DNA of 64,000 nucleotides, from the NCBI RefSeq assembly GCF_030936135.1, contig NC_082602.1:4464001-4528000 (forward strand). Direction: 5' to 3'. Every line of letters starts with the position of its first letter. Positions within the stretch are counted from its first letter, which is position 1. Origin of the DNA: Gavia stellata. Lineage: Eukaryota > Chordata > Aves > Gaviiformes > Gaviidae. This document shows, piece by piece, positions 1 to 12,100 of the stretch. Position numbers and translations under genes: made by a program. The notes beneath the pieces are model-generated. The model was given only the letters and a program-made list of their open reading frames with translations. It ran no database searches and was not told the DNA's origin.

Positions 1-2839
1 TTTCATTTCCTCCCAACAATAGCATTTTCTTCCAACTGCAAATCCCCGGCGTGGCAGCGGCAGCGCCCGCCCAGGCAGCACGGTGGCGTGGCGCAACGCC
101 GGTGGTTTAATTGCCACCTTACCGTGTCAGGATTAATTTGCGATGGAGCAAGTGTTTATTCCCACCGGGGGCTGCGCCCACCCCGGATGCGGCCGAGGAG
201 GTGGTGAGGAGCCGGTGCAACCCAAGCCCTTTGCTGCCCTGCTTTGGCCAGGAGCTGCTCTGGGAAGTCAGGGGGGCACATGGGGAGCAGCACATGGACA
301 GACGGACAGACAGACCCTGCCACATACCCTCTTGCAGCTGGCATTTCTAACCAAAGGACAACCCCCCCAGAGCACTCGCAGACAGCTTTTACCACCAGCC
401 CTGGCCATATGATTTTGTACAGCAAGAATAAAGCCAAAGGCACAAACCGCTCCTTCCACCCACCCCGCCCTTATCAGGTTTCTCCCAAAAAGCTGCTTTT
501 CCTGCATGCCAGATCCTGGCAATGCCTTCGGCTCATCCACGGGACGTGTTGGGACAGCGGCTTGAGATCCCCGGGCCACCCCGGCAAGTCCCCAGGGGTG
601 GAGGCTGGAGGGAGGGGGCTCCCAAGCCCCCCACCAGCCCCGCCTGCTCCCAAAAGCGCTGGCACAGCTCGGCGGGTACCGGGTGGCGTTTCAGCCCCGA
701 TTACCCCATCGGCTGACGGCAGCACCGGGGCAGGAGCGAGCCCCGGGGCAGGGTGAGTCCCTCGGGTTTCTCATGCACAGCTTCCCACACACCTCTCCAG
801 CAGCGCGATGCCGCGGTCGCCGCATCAGCTGAGAGATATATATTTATTTTTTAACCCTGGCGCTAGCATCAGGACAAACAGGAATGGCAAGTCAGCGGAA
901 GCGTTAAGGGGCAGCACCAAAAAAAAAAAAAAGGAGGAGAGGGGAAGCAACAACCTACAGCTTGTTTCTGAGCTGGTCCTGCCTGACCCATGGACATGAG
1001 CATCTCTCGCAGTCCCTGCTGGAGACCGCACCAGCAGCGCAAGGATGCTGCGTGGCAACAGCATAGGGGGATTTCGCAGATCTAAAGGACACCAGTGGTT
1101 TGGATCTGCACCTTTTTGGCTGACGGTGGCTCTCAGCTCGGTGCTTACTCCTCGCTCTGCTCAAACTGAAACTCAGGCAACAAGTGCTGGGCCGGAAAAA
1201 TAATTAATAACAATAATAACGCCCATCTGCTGAGAGCAGAGGAAGCTTTCCCGGGTAGAAAGCATTGCCACAGGGCAAGCAACCAGAGCAACTGGTGCGC
1301 CGTGAGTTCTCCTCCACATTTCAAAGCTGTGCCAGAGCCATCTCATGCTGATGGGCACCCAGGCAGCAGGACAGCGGACGATGCCGTTTTCGGCAAAGCC
1401 CCAGTATGGAGCAGGGGGCGAGGCAGGGACGGTGCTGCCCCTTCCCCAACTGCCAGGCGCCCAGGGTGGGATGGGCTTTGCTCAGGGGTGAACCAGCACA
1501 GAGCTCCGTATCTGGCAGGGCTGTGCCAGCATTACGTGGAGCCCCGGAGCGTGCCGGCCGAGCCGGCCGAGCCTGGCGAGCAGGTTGTGACGCAAACCCC
1601 GGGGGTGGCGGCGTGGGCCACGACGCCCCAGTTCCTGGCTGGGCGCACACCCCTGTTACAGCAAAAACCATAAAATACGCTCTTCCCAGCATCAAAATCC
1701 TTCTCAAAGGTGTGCAGCAGCCCCCAGTCCTGCAGCCCCTTCAGCCATGCCGTGCCGTGCAGCCAAGCCCCTGCCGCAAGAGTGGCCGCTGGCTTCCAGG
1801 GCAGCCATCACCCAAAGGACGGACGTGCCGAGCGCGGGTGAACTTTCCTGCTCTGCCTGTTGCCGGCTGGAGCACCTCGGCACGTCCACCCCCACCATCG
1901 GGCCACGCGTGCGCGGGCACGACTCCTCCACCGCAAAGCCGGTGCCTGGGCAGGTCACGTCAGAGGAAGCCAATGGGCCGAGCCTAGGGTAATTAGGGCG
2001 CAAAAGGGGTTCTTCCCTCTAAAAGGGTTTTGGGGTTTTTCTTTTTGCCTACAACAGCAGGGAGCTGTGGCTTCCCTGGGGAAATTTCCCCCGGAATAAG
2101 TGATTTCCCCTTGAGCAAGGACCAGGGATCAGAAACAGGCTCTTCCCAACCTGTTTCCTGGGGATGAGCCAGGCATCACCTTCTCCCTCTTATCGGGGGG
2201 ATACCTTGGGGACAGCAGCATAAGCTCATCTGCAGGAAGATTTGCTCACAGACACCCAAAGCCCCGCCGTTGGTGAGAGGTCTCCAAAGGTGCACAGGGC
2301 TGCAGCATTGCACCCCATCATCCTACCCGGAGCTCGGCAAGCCACAGCAGAAGCGGCTTCCTGCCTCCTGCACCTCCTACAAGGCCCCTAAGGAAAGGGG
2401 CAGCTTCAGGTGGCACCGTGGTCACTCCGTTGTGCAAGGACAAGGAAGTGGTTTCCCCCAAATCGCATGTATGCGGCCAGCTCCTGACACCAAGGCAGCC
2501 CTCTCCCACCTTGCTGCCAAGACGCCCCCATCAACTCCCTCCCTCCTTCCATACCCCGGCAAAACTGAATCCCCACCGTCCGGAGAAGGGAGGGAGCAAA
2601 CCACTTTTTGCCCTGAAATCATCTTCAAGGGCAGGAATTGCAACATTCACGTCCAGCTGGGCGAGAGGTAAAGCAGCCGGTGGTGCCACCTGCCCCAGCT
2701 CTCCTCTGGCTTAACTCCACCACCGCGGAGGGACGAGGAAGCATGCTATGGAGATTAAACACTATAGCTGGGAATAGTTTTGGGATCCGGAGGGGTTTTC
2801 TGGGCTCTCCTCGAGTCCTACCCCCAGGCCTAGACTTAC
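1..2839. other. No coding exon seen; probable intron of the gene starting at 2900
   Basis: I find no exon with both splice sites and a recognisable protein on either strand. The short open frames here are low-complexity and unlike any family I know. If the signal-peptide exon at 2840-2900 is real, this stretch is the start of its first coding intron on the minus strand. It contains an A-run near 919-931 and a short AT-rich patch near 834-852. Confidence 0.5.
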
Positions 2840-2900
2840 CTTGGTAGGAGCCCAGGCACACAGAAAGGATCAGCACCCAGCCACTCCATTTGCTCTCCAT
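2840..2900 (-). CDS. First coding exon (signal peptide) of a secreted/membrane protein, candidate VSIR (VISTA)
   Basis: Read on the minus strand, an ATG at 2900-2898 in strong context (G at -3, G at +4) opens 20 codons plus one base. The peptide has a short charged start (MESKW), a hydrophobic core (WVLILSVCLG) and a small-residue end, which is a typical signal peptide. The exon stops at a consensus donor, AAG followed by GTAAGT (donor at 2839-2834), in phase 1, the usual phase between the signal-peptide and immunoglobulin exons of IgSF genes. VSIR is the guess because in human it lies on the PSAP strand, on the side of PSAP away from CHST3. No Ig exon lies in the remaining 2.8 kb, so the identity is unproven. 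In human, several CDH23 exons lie between VSIR and PSAP and none is seen here, which weakens the guess. An in-frame upstream ATG near 2999 would add about 33 residues but spoil the signal peptide. Confidence 0.5.
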
Positions 2901-3795
2901 GCCGTTCCTAAGATAGTCCTCAGTGGCTGGTTCCTCTCCTGTGCTGCTCCCAGACTGAGGAATCTTGGATGGGTTGGGAAAAGCAGTGAGAATCCACACC
3001 TACGCAGGGCAATTACCACACCCCTCTCCTTACACCTTGATTATAAAATCATCACCAGCCTGCAAGTGGAGGGAGGGACCAGAGCCAGGCAGGTATTCCC
3101 GGGAAGCCAAAACCAGCCCTGAACCTGCTGCTCAACGCTAATCTCGCCACTCCTGGCAGCAAAGGGTGGGCACAGCAGGGGAAAACTGTCCTACTGCCAT
3201 GCGATAGAGCGGTTTTCTGAATTACGAGCATCATCTCTCAAAAAAGTAATTAAAAAAAACCCAAAGGTCAGCAGCGCAGATATTAAAGACCAGCAAATTT
3301 AGGACAAGTGACTTAACGGTGTATTTAAAGGCAGCCAAATAGTTTGCTTAAAGCATTTAAAAGACATTTGTTTTATTCAAAATAAAGCAAGGAACGAAGA
3401 CAAAAGGAAGGCCACGTTAAACGCAGAAGTCAGCACTGAAGCCTGCTATCAAGCAGCTTCAGCAGGAACTCCCTCCAGCCTGCGCAAGGCAGAGAAATTG
3501 CAACACGGCACTGTTGCCTCACATCAGGCATTGCATCTGTCCAGGGAAGAGAGCGGCGGTGGCAATCCTTGGCAAGCCTCTTCAACCTGCACCTGAGCTC
3601 AATATAACAAAAGCTTGATGGGACACACATGTTGCAAGGCGACAGCAACTCAATGGGAACCTGAATCCTGCCATTCAGCCCCAGATTCCCAGTGACAATT
3701 TGGGACATGCCTTCCTTCTCCTGGCTCCGCGGCAAAGGGGAAGCTGACAAGATCCTTTGGCAACTAGTGCACACCAAGGAAACGAAACGCACAAG
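2901..3795. other. Intergenic spacer between the signal-peptide exon and the PSAP 3' end
   Basis: There is no convincing coding exon. In human the last exon of CDH23 lies tail-to-tail with PSAP, so I looked on the plus strand for a cadherin cytoplasmic tail and did not find one. The stretch contains poly(A)-signal hexamers on both strands, TTTATT at 3372-3377 (an AATAAA on the minus strand) and AATAAA at 3381-3386 on the plus strand. It presumably also holds the promoter and 5' UTR of the minus-strand gene whose ATG is at 2900. Confidence 0.4.
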
Positions 3796-6108
3796 CCTAC
3801 CGGTTTACGGAAGTTTTTATTGTTCATTAAGGAAGCTTTTGTGCAAAAATCAAGACAACGTTCTTTAGAAAGCAACTGCACGTGTCCCCCCAGCATAACT
3901 CAAGCGGGTCAGGTGCCACAGTCCACAGGAAGGGAGAAAACTAAAGAGACTCCCAGCGCTAGCACAGGACTTCCCCCACTTCACCTCGCCCCACAGGTTG
4001 CCAGCATGAATCCTTCACTACTAAAAACCCAAGAAAATTAAAACCTGCCAGAGCAAGCGTCAATCCGTCCCCACCCCCCTCCAAAAAAAATTCACATTAA
4101 GAGAACACCATCCAGTTTAAAAGATCAAACACCATACTACACGCCGTGGTGTAACACAACCTGTACCTCCAGGGCAGCGATGCTGAAGAGAGCTTATTTC
4201 CTATCTGGCATATCTACCCCAACTAGGATACACTGCTGGAACCACTGTGCGAGGCTGCCAAGACAGAAAGCTGCAGGTATTTTACATCTTTAGGGGAAAT
4301 TAGTTTTCTTTTTTAAAGCCATGAGCACCTGAGCGTTCTGTACAAATGCAAAGAGGAAAGACAAACTGGTATTGCTATCTGCCAACGCTGCCCAGACATT
4401 TAGTATGTACACGTAGTAACAAAAAAGCTGCAGGTGAGTGTTTTTCCATTCAACTGCATGAAAATTAGTTTGCTTGGTGCTAAAGCGTTGTTACTGGAGC
4501 TCCCACCTCACCCAAGACACCACAGGAACAGTAGCAGTTGCCGGCACCTTTCTGAACAGGACTGGAATTTTCAAAGCTCCACCTCTGCCCAGCTCCTCCT
4601 TCCCAAAGGTCTCCTCAGAGAGCTACTTTGGTGCTTCTATTTTTGGGGGTTAACTTGATCAGAATTACGCACTCAGTGCCAGCAGGGGATACAAGGTCCG
4701 TCTCAAGCAACATAAGCATGATTCGCATTCTCAAGGCCCCTACACCTCAAGGGCCTGACTTGTTTCCAGGGTAGCAGCCTGCCTTGAAAGGCTTTTGTTC
4801 TGAAGTTCGGGCCGTTTCAGTGGGATGCTTTCTGCTGCAGAGGTGTGAAAGGCAGGTTGTCAGGTATGCCAGCAGAGCTGCCAAATACCTACCACAAGTC
4901 CTCTTACCATCTGCCATCTCCGCTTCCTACTCAGACACACTTTCCAACAGAAATGGGAAATCTGGAAAGAAATTTAGATTTCAAACTACTCAGAAGGGTG
5001 AGTGTCAGTGAGAATGGGTGGTAGCAATGGAAACTGCCCACAAGCCTCATAGCGCCTCTGAAGTTTCAGAAGACTGAAACACGCTATGAAAGAAAAACAG
5101 ATCAAGGACCAAAATGGCAGTTTACAATAAAAACCATTTTTCCATGCGTTCTGCCCTCTACACTGAACTCACGTTGACATACGCACAGCCCCTGCTGACT
5201 TTTTCCCCTCTCCATCTTCTACCAACCCGGCTCACTCCACCTCCTTGGCACCCGGCTGGCTGCATGTAGGAAGCTGCAAGACTAAGCAGAATTGAGCAAC
5301 TAGGACAAGAAAAAAAAAAAGGAGCCACTTCTTAAGTATGTCAGCATGCTTCAAAAGACTGAAATCCCACTGTACAGGGCTTGACAGCAGAACACTCATG
5401 CTTAGACCAAGTAGTCCAAAATAAAAAGGACATGATCAAAGGTTGAGGGAGGGTTTCCTTAGCTACGATAACACCACGAGCTGCAGGTGTGGTCACTCAA
5501 ATGCAAAAGCGTGGTCATTCAAACACATCTTTTTTTTTTAGGTACCTGTTACTTTTAAAGTTAGCTGGGCACACAAAGTCCCCTCCCCTGCATCTCTATA
5601 GCTTTCAAAATTCCAGCCGAAGGGATTCCCGGATTCAACATTATCCCCTACAGTTCCATAGAAAATTATTATTCCAGCCAGGTGTTAAAAATGCAAAGCA
5701 TGTAATCTTCCCAATGCTGACCACAGAAAGACATTTGAAAGGTTTAGTCACTATCTTGTTCTTTTTTTAAATTAAAAGATAATAGTCTTGTCTCATTTCA
5801 CCTTCTCTGCCATTCTTCCCAAGCACCTAAAAAACACTTCAGCCTACCATTTAAAAATCTACAACACACTGACTATTTTTAGGAGCATAATGAGTTAAAC
5901 TGTACAATCAGAAATATCTTTGTTAAGTCAACAATGAAGATCTGATCCTTCAACAGCAGCACTGCTACAGAAGAGTTACAACAAAGGAACTTGAAGGTCA
6001 AATTGTTAATGAGGCAGAGAGGAGCGACATTTGAGATACAGCTCTCCGCCAACCTCGGCCCACATTTTTAAGAGCCATGGCAAGCTTTCAGAACTGGAAA
6101 TTCTTCTT
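3796..6108 (-). other. PSAP: PSAP 3' untranslated region
   Basis: This is the stretch between the PSAP stop codon (6111-6109) and the first canonical poly(A) signal at 3821-3816, about 2.3 kb. It has no long frame and is moderately AT-rich. It contains an A-rich tract at 5309-5321 and a T-run at 5528-5537. The extent is inferred from the poly(A) signal; no transcript evidence is available. Confidence 0.55.
3816..3821 (-). terminator. PSAP: Probable PSAP poly(A) signal
   Basis: AATAAA on the minus strand (TTTATT as written) is the first canonical hexamer downstream of the PSAP stop codon. On the minus strand it is followed within about 60 bases by a GT-rich stretch (around 3765-3750) of the kind bound by the cleavage factor CstF. 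Cleavage would fall near 3790-3806. A second AATAAA at 3377-3372 is a possible distal site but has a weaker downstream element. Confidence 0.6.
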
Positions 6109-6144
6109 CTAGTTCCACACATGACGTTTGCAGTGATCAACAGC
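6109..6144 (-). CDS. PSAP: PSAP coding exon 15 (C-terminus and stop)
   Basis: 36 nt encoding [11 protein letters not shown] and a TAG stop at 6111-6109, close to the mammalian C-terminus. The acceptor is CCCTTTAG. Confidence 0.97.
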   Translation of the reverse strand, partial: AVDHCKRHVWN

Positions 6145-9100
6145 CTAAAGGGAAAGAAATACTGTATATTAGTGCAAAAAAAGCCTGTTTGCAAACAGGT
6201 GTGCATCTACACATACAAATCAGCACCTTATTCTGAACCGAGATCTTGGGAACAAATCTGTTTTTCCTAAAATAAGTGATTCCAGAGAGGACAGCCTTGT
6301 CCCCACCCAGAAGCTTCAGGAAAGAATGCTGACGACCCTTAGCCATTAAGGCCTGGCAAAGAAAGGATCAGCCCACAGCAATACCGGAAGCCAATTTTTA
6401 GAGCCTGATGACAGGTCATGACAATGGTCTGTTGGCTGCAGGAACACAGACTAAATACAAAGCTCACACTGTACCTTACTATAGATTCTGAAATGCTAGC
6501 AGAGGAGTGGGGGATAGGAACGAAGGGGAGAGGAAACAGTCTGCTTTAAGAAAACTCAGGGCTATGAAAGACCCTCTAATCAGACTCAACCACGTCTAGC
6601 TAGTACCCTTTCGCTAGTGGAATTCAGCCACTTGGAAGTGTGGTATAGGAGCCAGAAAGATAGTTTATAAGGAGCTATCTAAGACCAACAGGAAACGCGA
6701 GGCAGAATCCTGCTTTACATACGTTGCACTGAGCAGCAGTCTCCATGTTCTTACACCAGTAACCTGGACCCCAGACACAAGCATCATCCCCCAGGAGAGG
6801 CTGTTTAGCTGATCCACAGACTCCAAGTTTCTGTGAAGAGAACAGCGGCAGAGTCAGCATCTTTCTATTTGCAGCAAGAGATCTCAACTCCAGCCTTACG
6901 TCTGAGCTTCCACCTGACCGAGCATAGGAACAACACTGAGGTAGCTTCAGGAGCTCCCACAATACCATGCTCAACTGGTTAAGTGCAATCACACTTGCAG
7001 TTGAACGAGTAGACATGAAGCAGTAATCTGACATGAGGAAGAATTATGTTACCACAACCACTTCTTCATATTAAGTTTTGAGAAACAGAGCTTCTAGAAA
7101 GGGAGCTTTCTCAAGAAATGTCATTTAACTTCCTCTCATCACATTCAGGGCACACTACACCTTGTTACTGAACCTCAACGGTGGATTATCACTGGCACCT
7201 CTTTTCTTCTATCCTTCCTTGCACAAGGCTGGCAGTCAGACAGTTGTCCATTCAGTAAGCCCAAGGCGTTGCACAACTGCACTTGCTCCAAGCATTCAGT
7301 GTGCTGATATTTATTCCAGCAGAGTTTCTGCATGCTAGGCACTGAAAGGCCTACACAAGAGTAGGCAGGACTGTATTGGAGCCTGTACTCAATAGAACTA
7401 AACGCAATACTCACAGTGCAAACAAAAGTGGGATCCATCATCTCTGCCAACAGTTGCACAACCACGGGTTCATACTGTTCCACAAACTGAACACACTGTA
7501 ACAAAACACATGTTGAGAGATTCTCCTGTTAAAGCCTTAGAAAGAAGAGGAAGATACAGTCTTCAGCAGGCTTGCCTGTACACTACCTCCAAACACCCCA
7601 ATAATACACTCCAAACTGATAAACCAGAGGCTTGAGCTCTGCAGATCGAAAAGGGTTCAGCATCACACTAATCACACAATTAGATAATTTTTTGTTAGCT
7701 CATACCTGCCTGCAGCTGTCTGCAGACAGGTTATGATGAGACAGGGGTCAAAAGGAAAAGAACCACGCAGGACAGGCCCTGGGAAAAGAACCACGCAGGA
7801 CAGGCCCTGGGAAAAGAACCACGCAGGACAGGCCCTGGGAAAAGAACCACGCAGGACAGGCCCTGGGAAAAGAACCACGCAGGACAGGCCCTGGGAAAAG
7901 AACCACGCAGGACAGGCCCTGGGAAAAGAACCACGCAGGACAGGCCCTGGGAAAAGAACCACGCAGGACAGGCCCTGGGAAAAGAACCACGCAGGACAGG
8001 CCCTGGGAAAAGAACCACGCAGGACAGGCCCTGGGAAAAGAACCACGCAGGACAGGCCCTGGGAAAAGAACCACGCAGGACAGGCCCTGGGAAAAGAACC
8101 ACGCAGGACAGGCCCTGGGAAAAGAACCACGCAGGACAGGCCCTGGGAAAAGAACCACGCAGGACAGGCCCTGGGAAAAGAACCACGCAGGACAGGCTCT
8201 GATTTGCAAAGCTTAGTCTCTAAGCGGAGACCACTGCTGCCTCAAGAGGAAAGCACACTGAACAAGCTGGAGACAAACATCCTGAACAGGATGGCAGCAA
8301 TGCAGTAATGCCTCTTAAGCACTTTTAGCCCCAGTAGTTACTATTCATTTCAGAGCAGGCAGCAGCACAAACACTTCCCGTTGATAACAGTCAGCCCTCT
8401 AGTGGAAAGGCCATCTCCAAAGCACCAAAAGATGTTGGCCTTCTCAGCGTTGACTAACAGCACCAATTAATAAGCGAACCACAGCTATTAAACAGCCTCA
8501 GACCAGTTAGCAGGAATAGCTGTTTCATAGCTGCTTTAAGCCTGTATATTGTATGCCTCGTAAACTTATAAGCAGTTACCACGTGCTGACACTCAGCAGC
8601 TGCCTAATAAGATTTCCAGGTAAATCTTGATAGCAGTGGCCTAACAGGTGTTGCTTTTTGCTGTCTCACTGGAATTATGCCAGCCTACTTCCAATTACTT
8701 TGTTAATCCCCTGAACAGGATCAGTGTTGAGGAAAAAAACCAACCACCTTCAGCTGTTCCCACCCACTGTTCTCAGAGGATATCCAGGCAAACCTTTATT
8801 GACTGCAAATTAGTCCAACAATCCAGCCAGTCAATTCAGGCCCTTAAAAGTCTCCATCTATTCAAAGGACTGCCAACCCCCAAGGACAGGGAGTGCAACA
8901 ACCTAATCCCCCTGCACCCCAAACTCCTTCCAGCCTCTAGCAGAGGGAGAGATTCCTTCAACTCTCACCTGCATTACAATGACTACTCAAAAACCACCAT
9001 GCTAGTTTTTTTGACTACTCTGCAAGATGTGTCGTCCTTCTGTTCATCTCTATCTGCCTTGTTCTGACTGGAAGGCAGGCTACCACACAGCAAGGCCACT

Positions 9101-12100
9101 GTGTGGTCATTTCACTGCTTCAGATCAAGCCTGCTCCCTCTTTTTTGCTCTACTGCACATGAGAAGCTGCTACACTTTGGTGCTAACTAGTAAAGGGAAA
9201 AACCTAGGAAGGATCAGGTTGCAGGACACAAGCCAGTCCCAGCTGCACCTGTGGACAGTTTGTCTCCAGCCAGAGACCAAGGCAGTCAGCCAAACACAGA
9301 GACCTCTACTATGAGTACCTGGACATTTATAGCAGAAGTAGAGACACTTGAGAGATGGACCTAAAATTAGCATGTAGATAGAGTATCAGGTGAAACACTC
9401 AGAAAATGAGCTAAGCATAATCGTCACTGTAGGATCTACGTAAACCCAACAAATCAGCAAGGACAGTTCCCAACCATCAAGATGACTGTTGCTTTTTAGC
9501 CTGCCGCCTGCACAAGCGCTTTACCTGATCACTGACAGACTCTGGCAGGAAGTGACAGACTTTTTCCAGTAAAGCCTCAATTTCAGCTGTTGTGGCATTC
9601 TTCTCTAGCTCTTTGTCTGCATAAGCTACCACCATCTTACAGATATCACAGAAGCCACCTGCAGGTTTCACTAAAACTGAGAAGAAAAAAAGAAGTCAGT
9701 GCTTAGGTAGTTCCCCCAAATAGAAGAAAGGAGGCAGCATCAGCAAAGTACAAAAGAGATATAATCATAGGTGAACTAGCTCATTTTGCAACACCACCAA
9801 CTCCTCATTACCAACCTGGCTGCTGTGGAGGCTTGTTGGCTGCACAGCATTTCAGCATAACACACACAGCTTCAGGATTCGTTGCCTCCAAGAGCATGTC
9901 AATCAAAGCCTGGCCGTAGACATCTATGAAGTCCTTACACTGGTCTTTGACACTTGCTGGGAACAGGTAGCAGATGACCTCCATTTCATGTACAATCTCC
10001 TCCTGAAGCAGAATGAAGGATGCACGGCAAATGAGGAACAGAAATCTGACTAAATTCGTAAGTAGATGTTTTCTTACTCTGTCCCACCCAGGATGGAAAG
10101 CTTGCTCTCATGAAAACAGGCAATAAAATTAACTTTCCTTCCACTTCCAGTACAGCCCCATTTTAGCCAAACCCTAGGAAGAGGTACCACTTCCACACCT
10201 CTGTCTTGTTGCTCTCCAAGAGGCCAGTCACTTCTTTCACCATGGTCTCGCATATCTCACACAAGGAAAAGGTTTTCTCTTGAACTGAGGCTTTCTGAGT
10301 ACACAGAAGAAACATACAAAACAATAAATCAGCACTTGACTACATTTGACAGGGACAATTGGTAAAAGATCAGTCTAACAGCATTCCCGTTCAGGTGCAG
10401 CACACTAATTGATTTTACCTAGCTGGTCAGCTTGATCTGAATTCAAAAGGTCATGTAGAACCCAAAACCAACCTCAAAGGTCAGTAAAAAGCCTTTCTGA
10501 ACGAACAGTCATTTTGTATGACTAATTAAGACTACAACCCCCAGGCTGTATAAGGAGGGGAGTTGAATTTAGTAGACATGAAGAAATAAGCAGCCCCACA
10601 GTGACTGGAGTTAAGGGAAATGTGAAGTGTTTTTAAAAATACATTGAGGACAAAATTTACTAGAATTGAGAGCACCCTCCTGTTTGCAAAAGAAACCTAG
10701 AAATTGAGGGACTGGAGGGAAATTGTTCAGAGCCTGTTAATCAGAAGTTAAGTGTCCTCAAGAGACTTCTTCCAGAAAACCTCAGCCCATGTCTCACCCA
10801 AAGGCCACGAGAAGCTAAGGTGCTTCTCCAAACTCAGAGCTTCAGCATTCTGACTCTGATCACTCATCTGAACATGCAGAGTACTGTCCCATTTTTAAAA
10901 GGGAGCGAAGCATAACTCTAAATGTAGAACAAAACTCAAATTCAACAATTTGCCCACTAACATTCGAGGTGTCATTTATAACGGCTGCTATACTCTGCTG
11001 CTGGAACAAGAGTTCCCATTTCAATCCTGAAGTATTACCTTATAGCTTCGGTTTAGCATAGGCTCTGCTATTCTAACAAATGAGTCAGCTTTCCCACTTC
11101 ACAGATCAGCATCAAAAACAAGAGGCCAGGAATTTATATGCAGGGAGACTTGGATCATTCTATGCATAAAAGCTCATATTTTTCTGTCTCACCTATTTCA
11201 TGACACTAAAGCAAAAAGGAAGGCAAAGCTGTTGAGTACAGAAAGTCCACCTTACCTCCACAATTTCCATTTTCACTTCATGAACCACTTGAGCTGGCAC
11301 CAGAGTCTGAAGGGGAACAGATTTCACAGAAGGACAGAACCCAACCATGGCACAAATGTCCTTTGGTTGCTGGAAAGAGATGTATAAGCAATTTTTAAGA
11401 GTTTAAAAGACTCTGCCCTTTCTATGGAGCCTGTAGGCAGGCACAGAGAAAAAAGTTTAAAGGGCTCCAACACAACTAGAAGTTTCTTGACTACTTCTAC
11501 TTCAAGTATTACCAAAGCATTTAATATGGTTATAGGCAGGACAACTACCAGATGAAATTTAGCAGTTCCTTTAAAAGAGAAAGAGGTTAGGCCACATCCA
11601 TTTAAAAACCCCATTTACCATGAGCTAATACATTATGCAAGCCCTTCAAAGGAGTTGACTTAAGAGCTACCAACACCAAAACAGGGCACCAGCATCACAT
11701 TAGACCTGCATCCACGAAGCTGCTCCCCTGAAAGCTTTAAGTAATCAGAGAAGAGGCTAATTATCCTGATTCCAGAGATCACCCAAAAGCTGAAAGAAAT
11801 GCCTAGAAGAAAGGACTCCTTTTCTCATCCACAAACTACCTTCTTTAAAGCATCCAGTAACATCACATTTTGCAAACAGATTCCCACATTACTGAACACA
11901 GCCTATAAGAAACAAGAGTTAACCATGTTAAAACCTAAGTCTAACACTTTTTAAAATTATCTGCAGTAACTGCATTTCAAGTGTTCTTTTCACAGCAAGA
12001 GGGAAAACAGCAAACAGAAACAAAGCCTTTAAAAAGGCTTTCTAAGTCTTTCCCAGAGGTTTCAGAAACATGCATTGCTAAATGTAGAAATAAATGCTGG

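Noticed and set aside
2901-3790. Possible last exon of CDH23 tail-to-tail with PSAP
   Set aside because: This is expected from human gene order, but no plus-strand frame here resembles a cadherin cytoplasmic tail.
7672-8308. Four overlapping frames of 151-191 codons with repeated peptides
   Set aside because: They are products of the 28-bp minisatellite, whose unit has no stop in these frames; the array lies in a PSAP intron.
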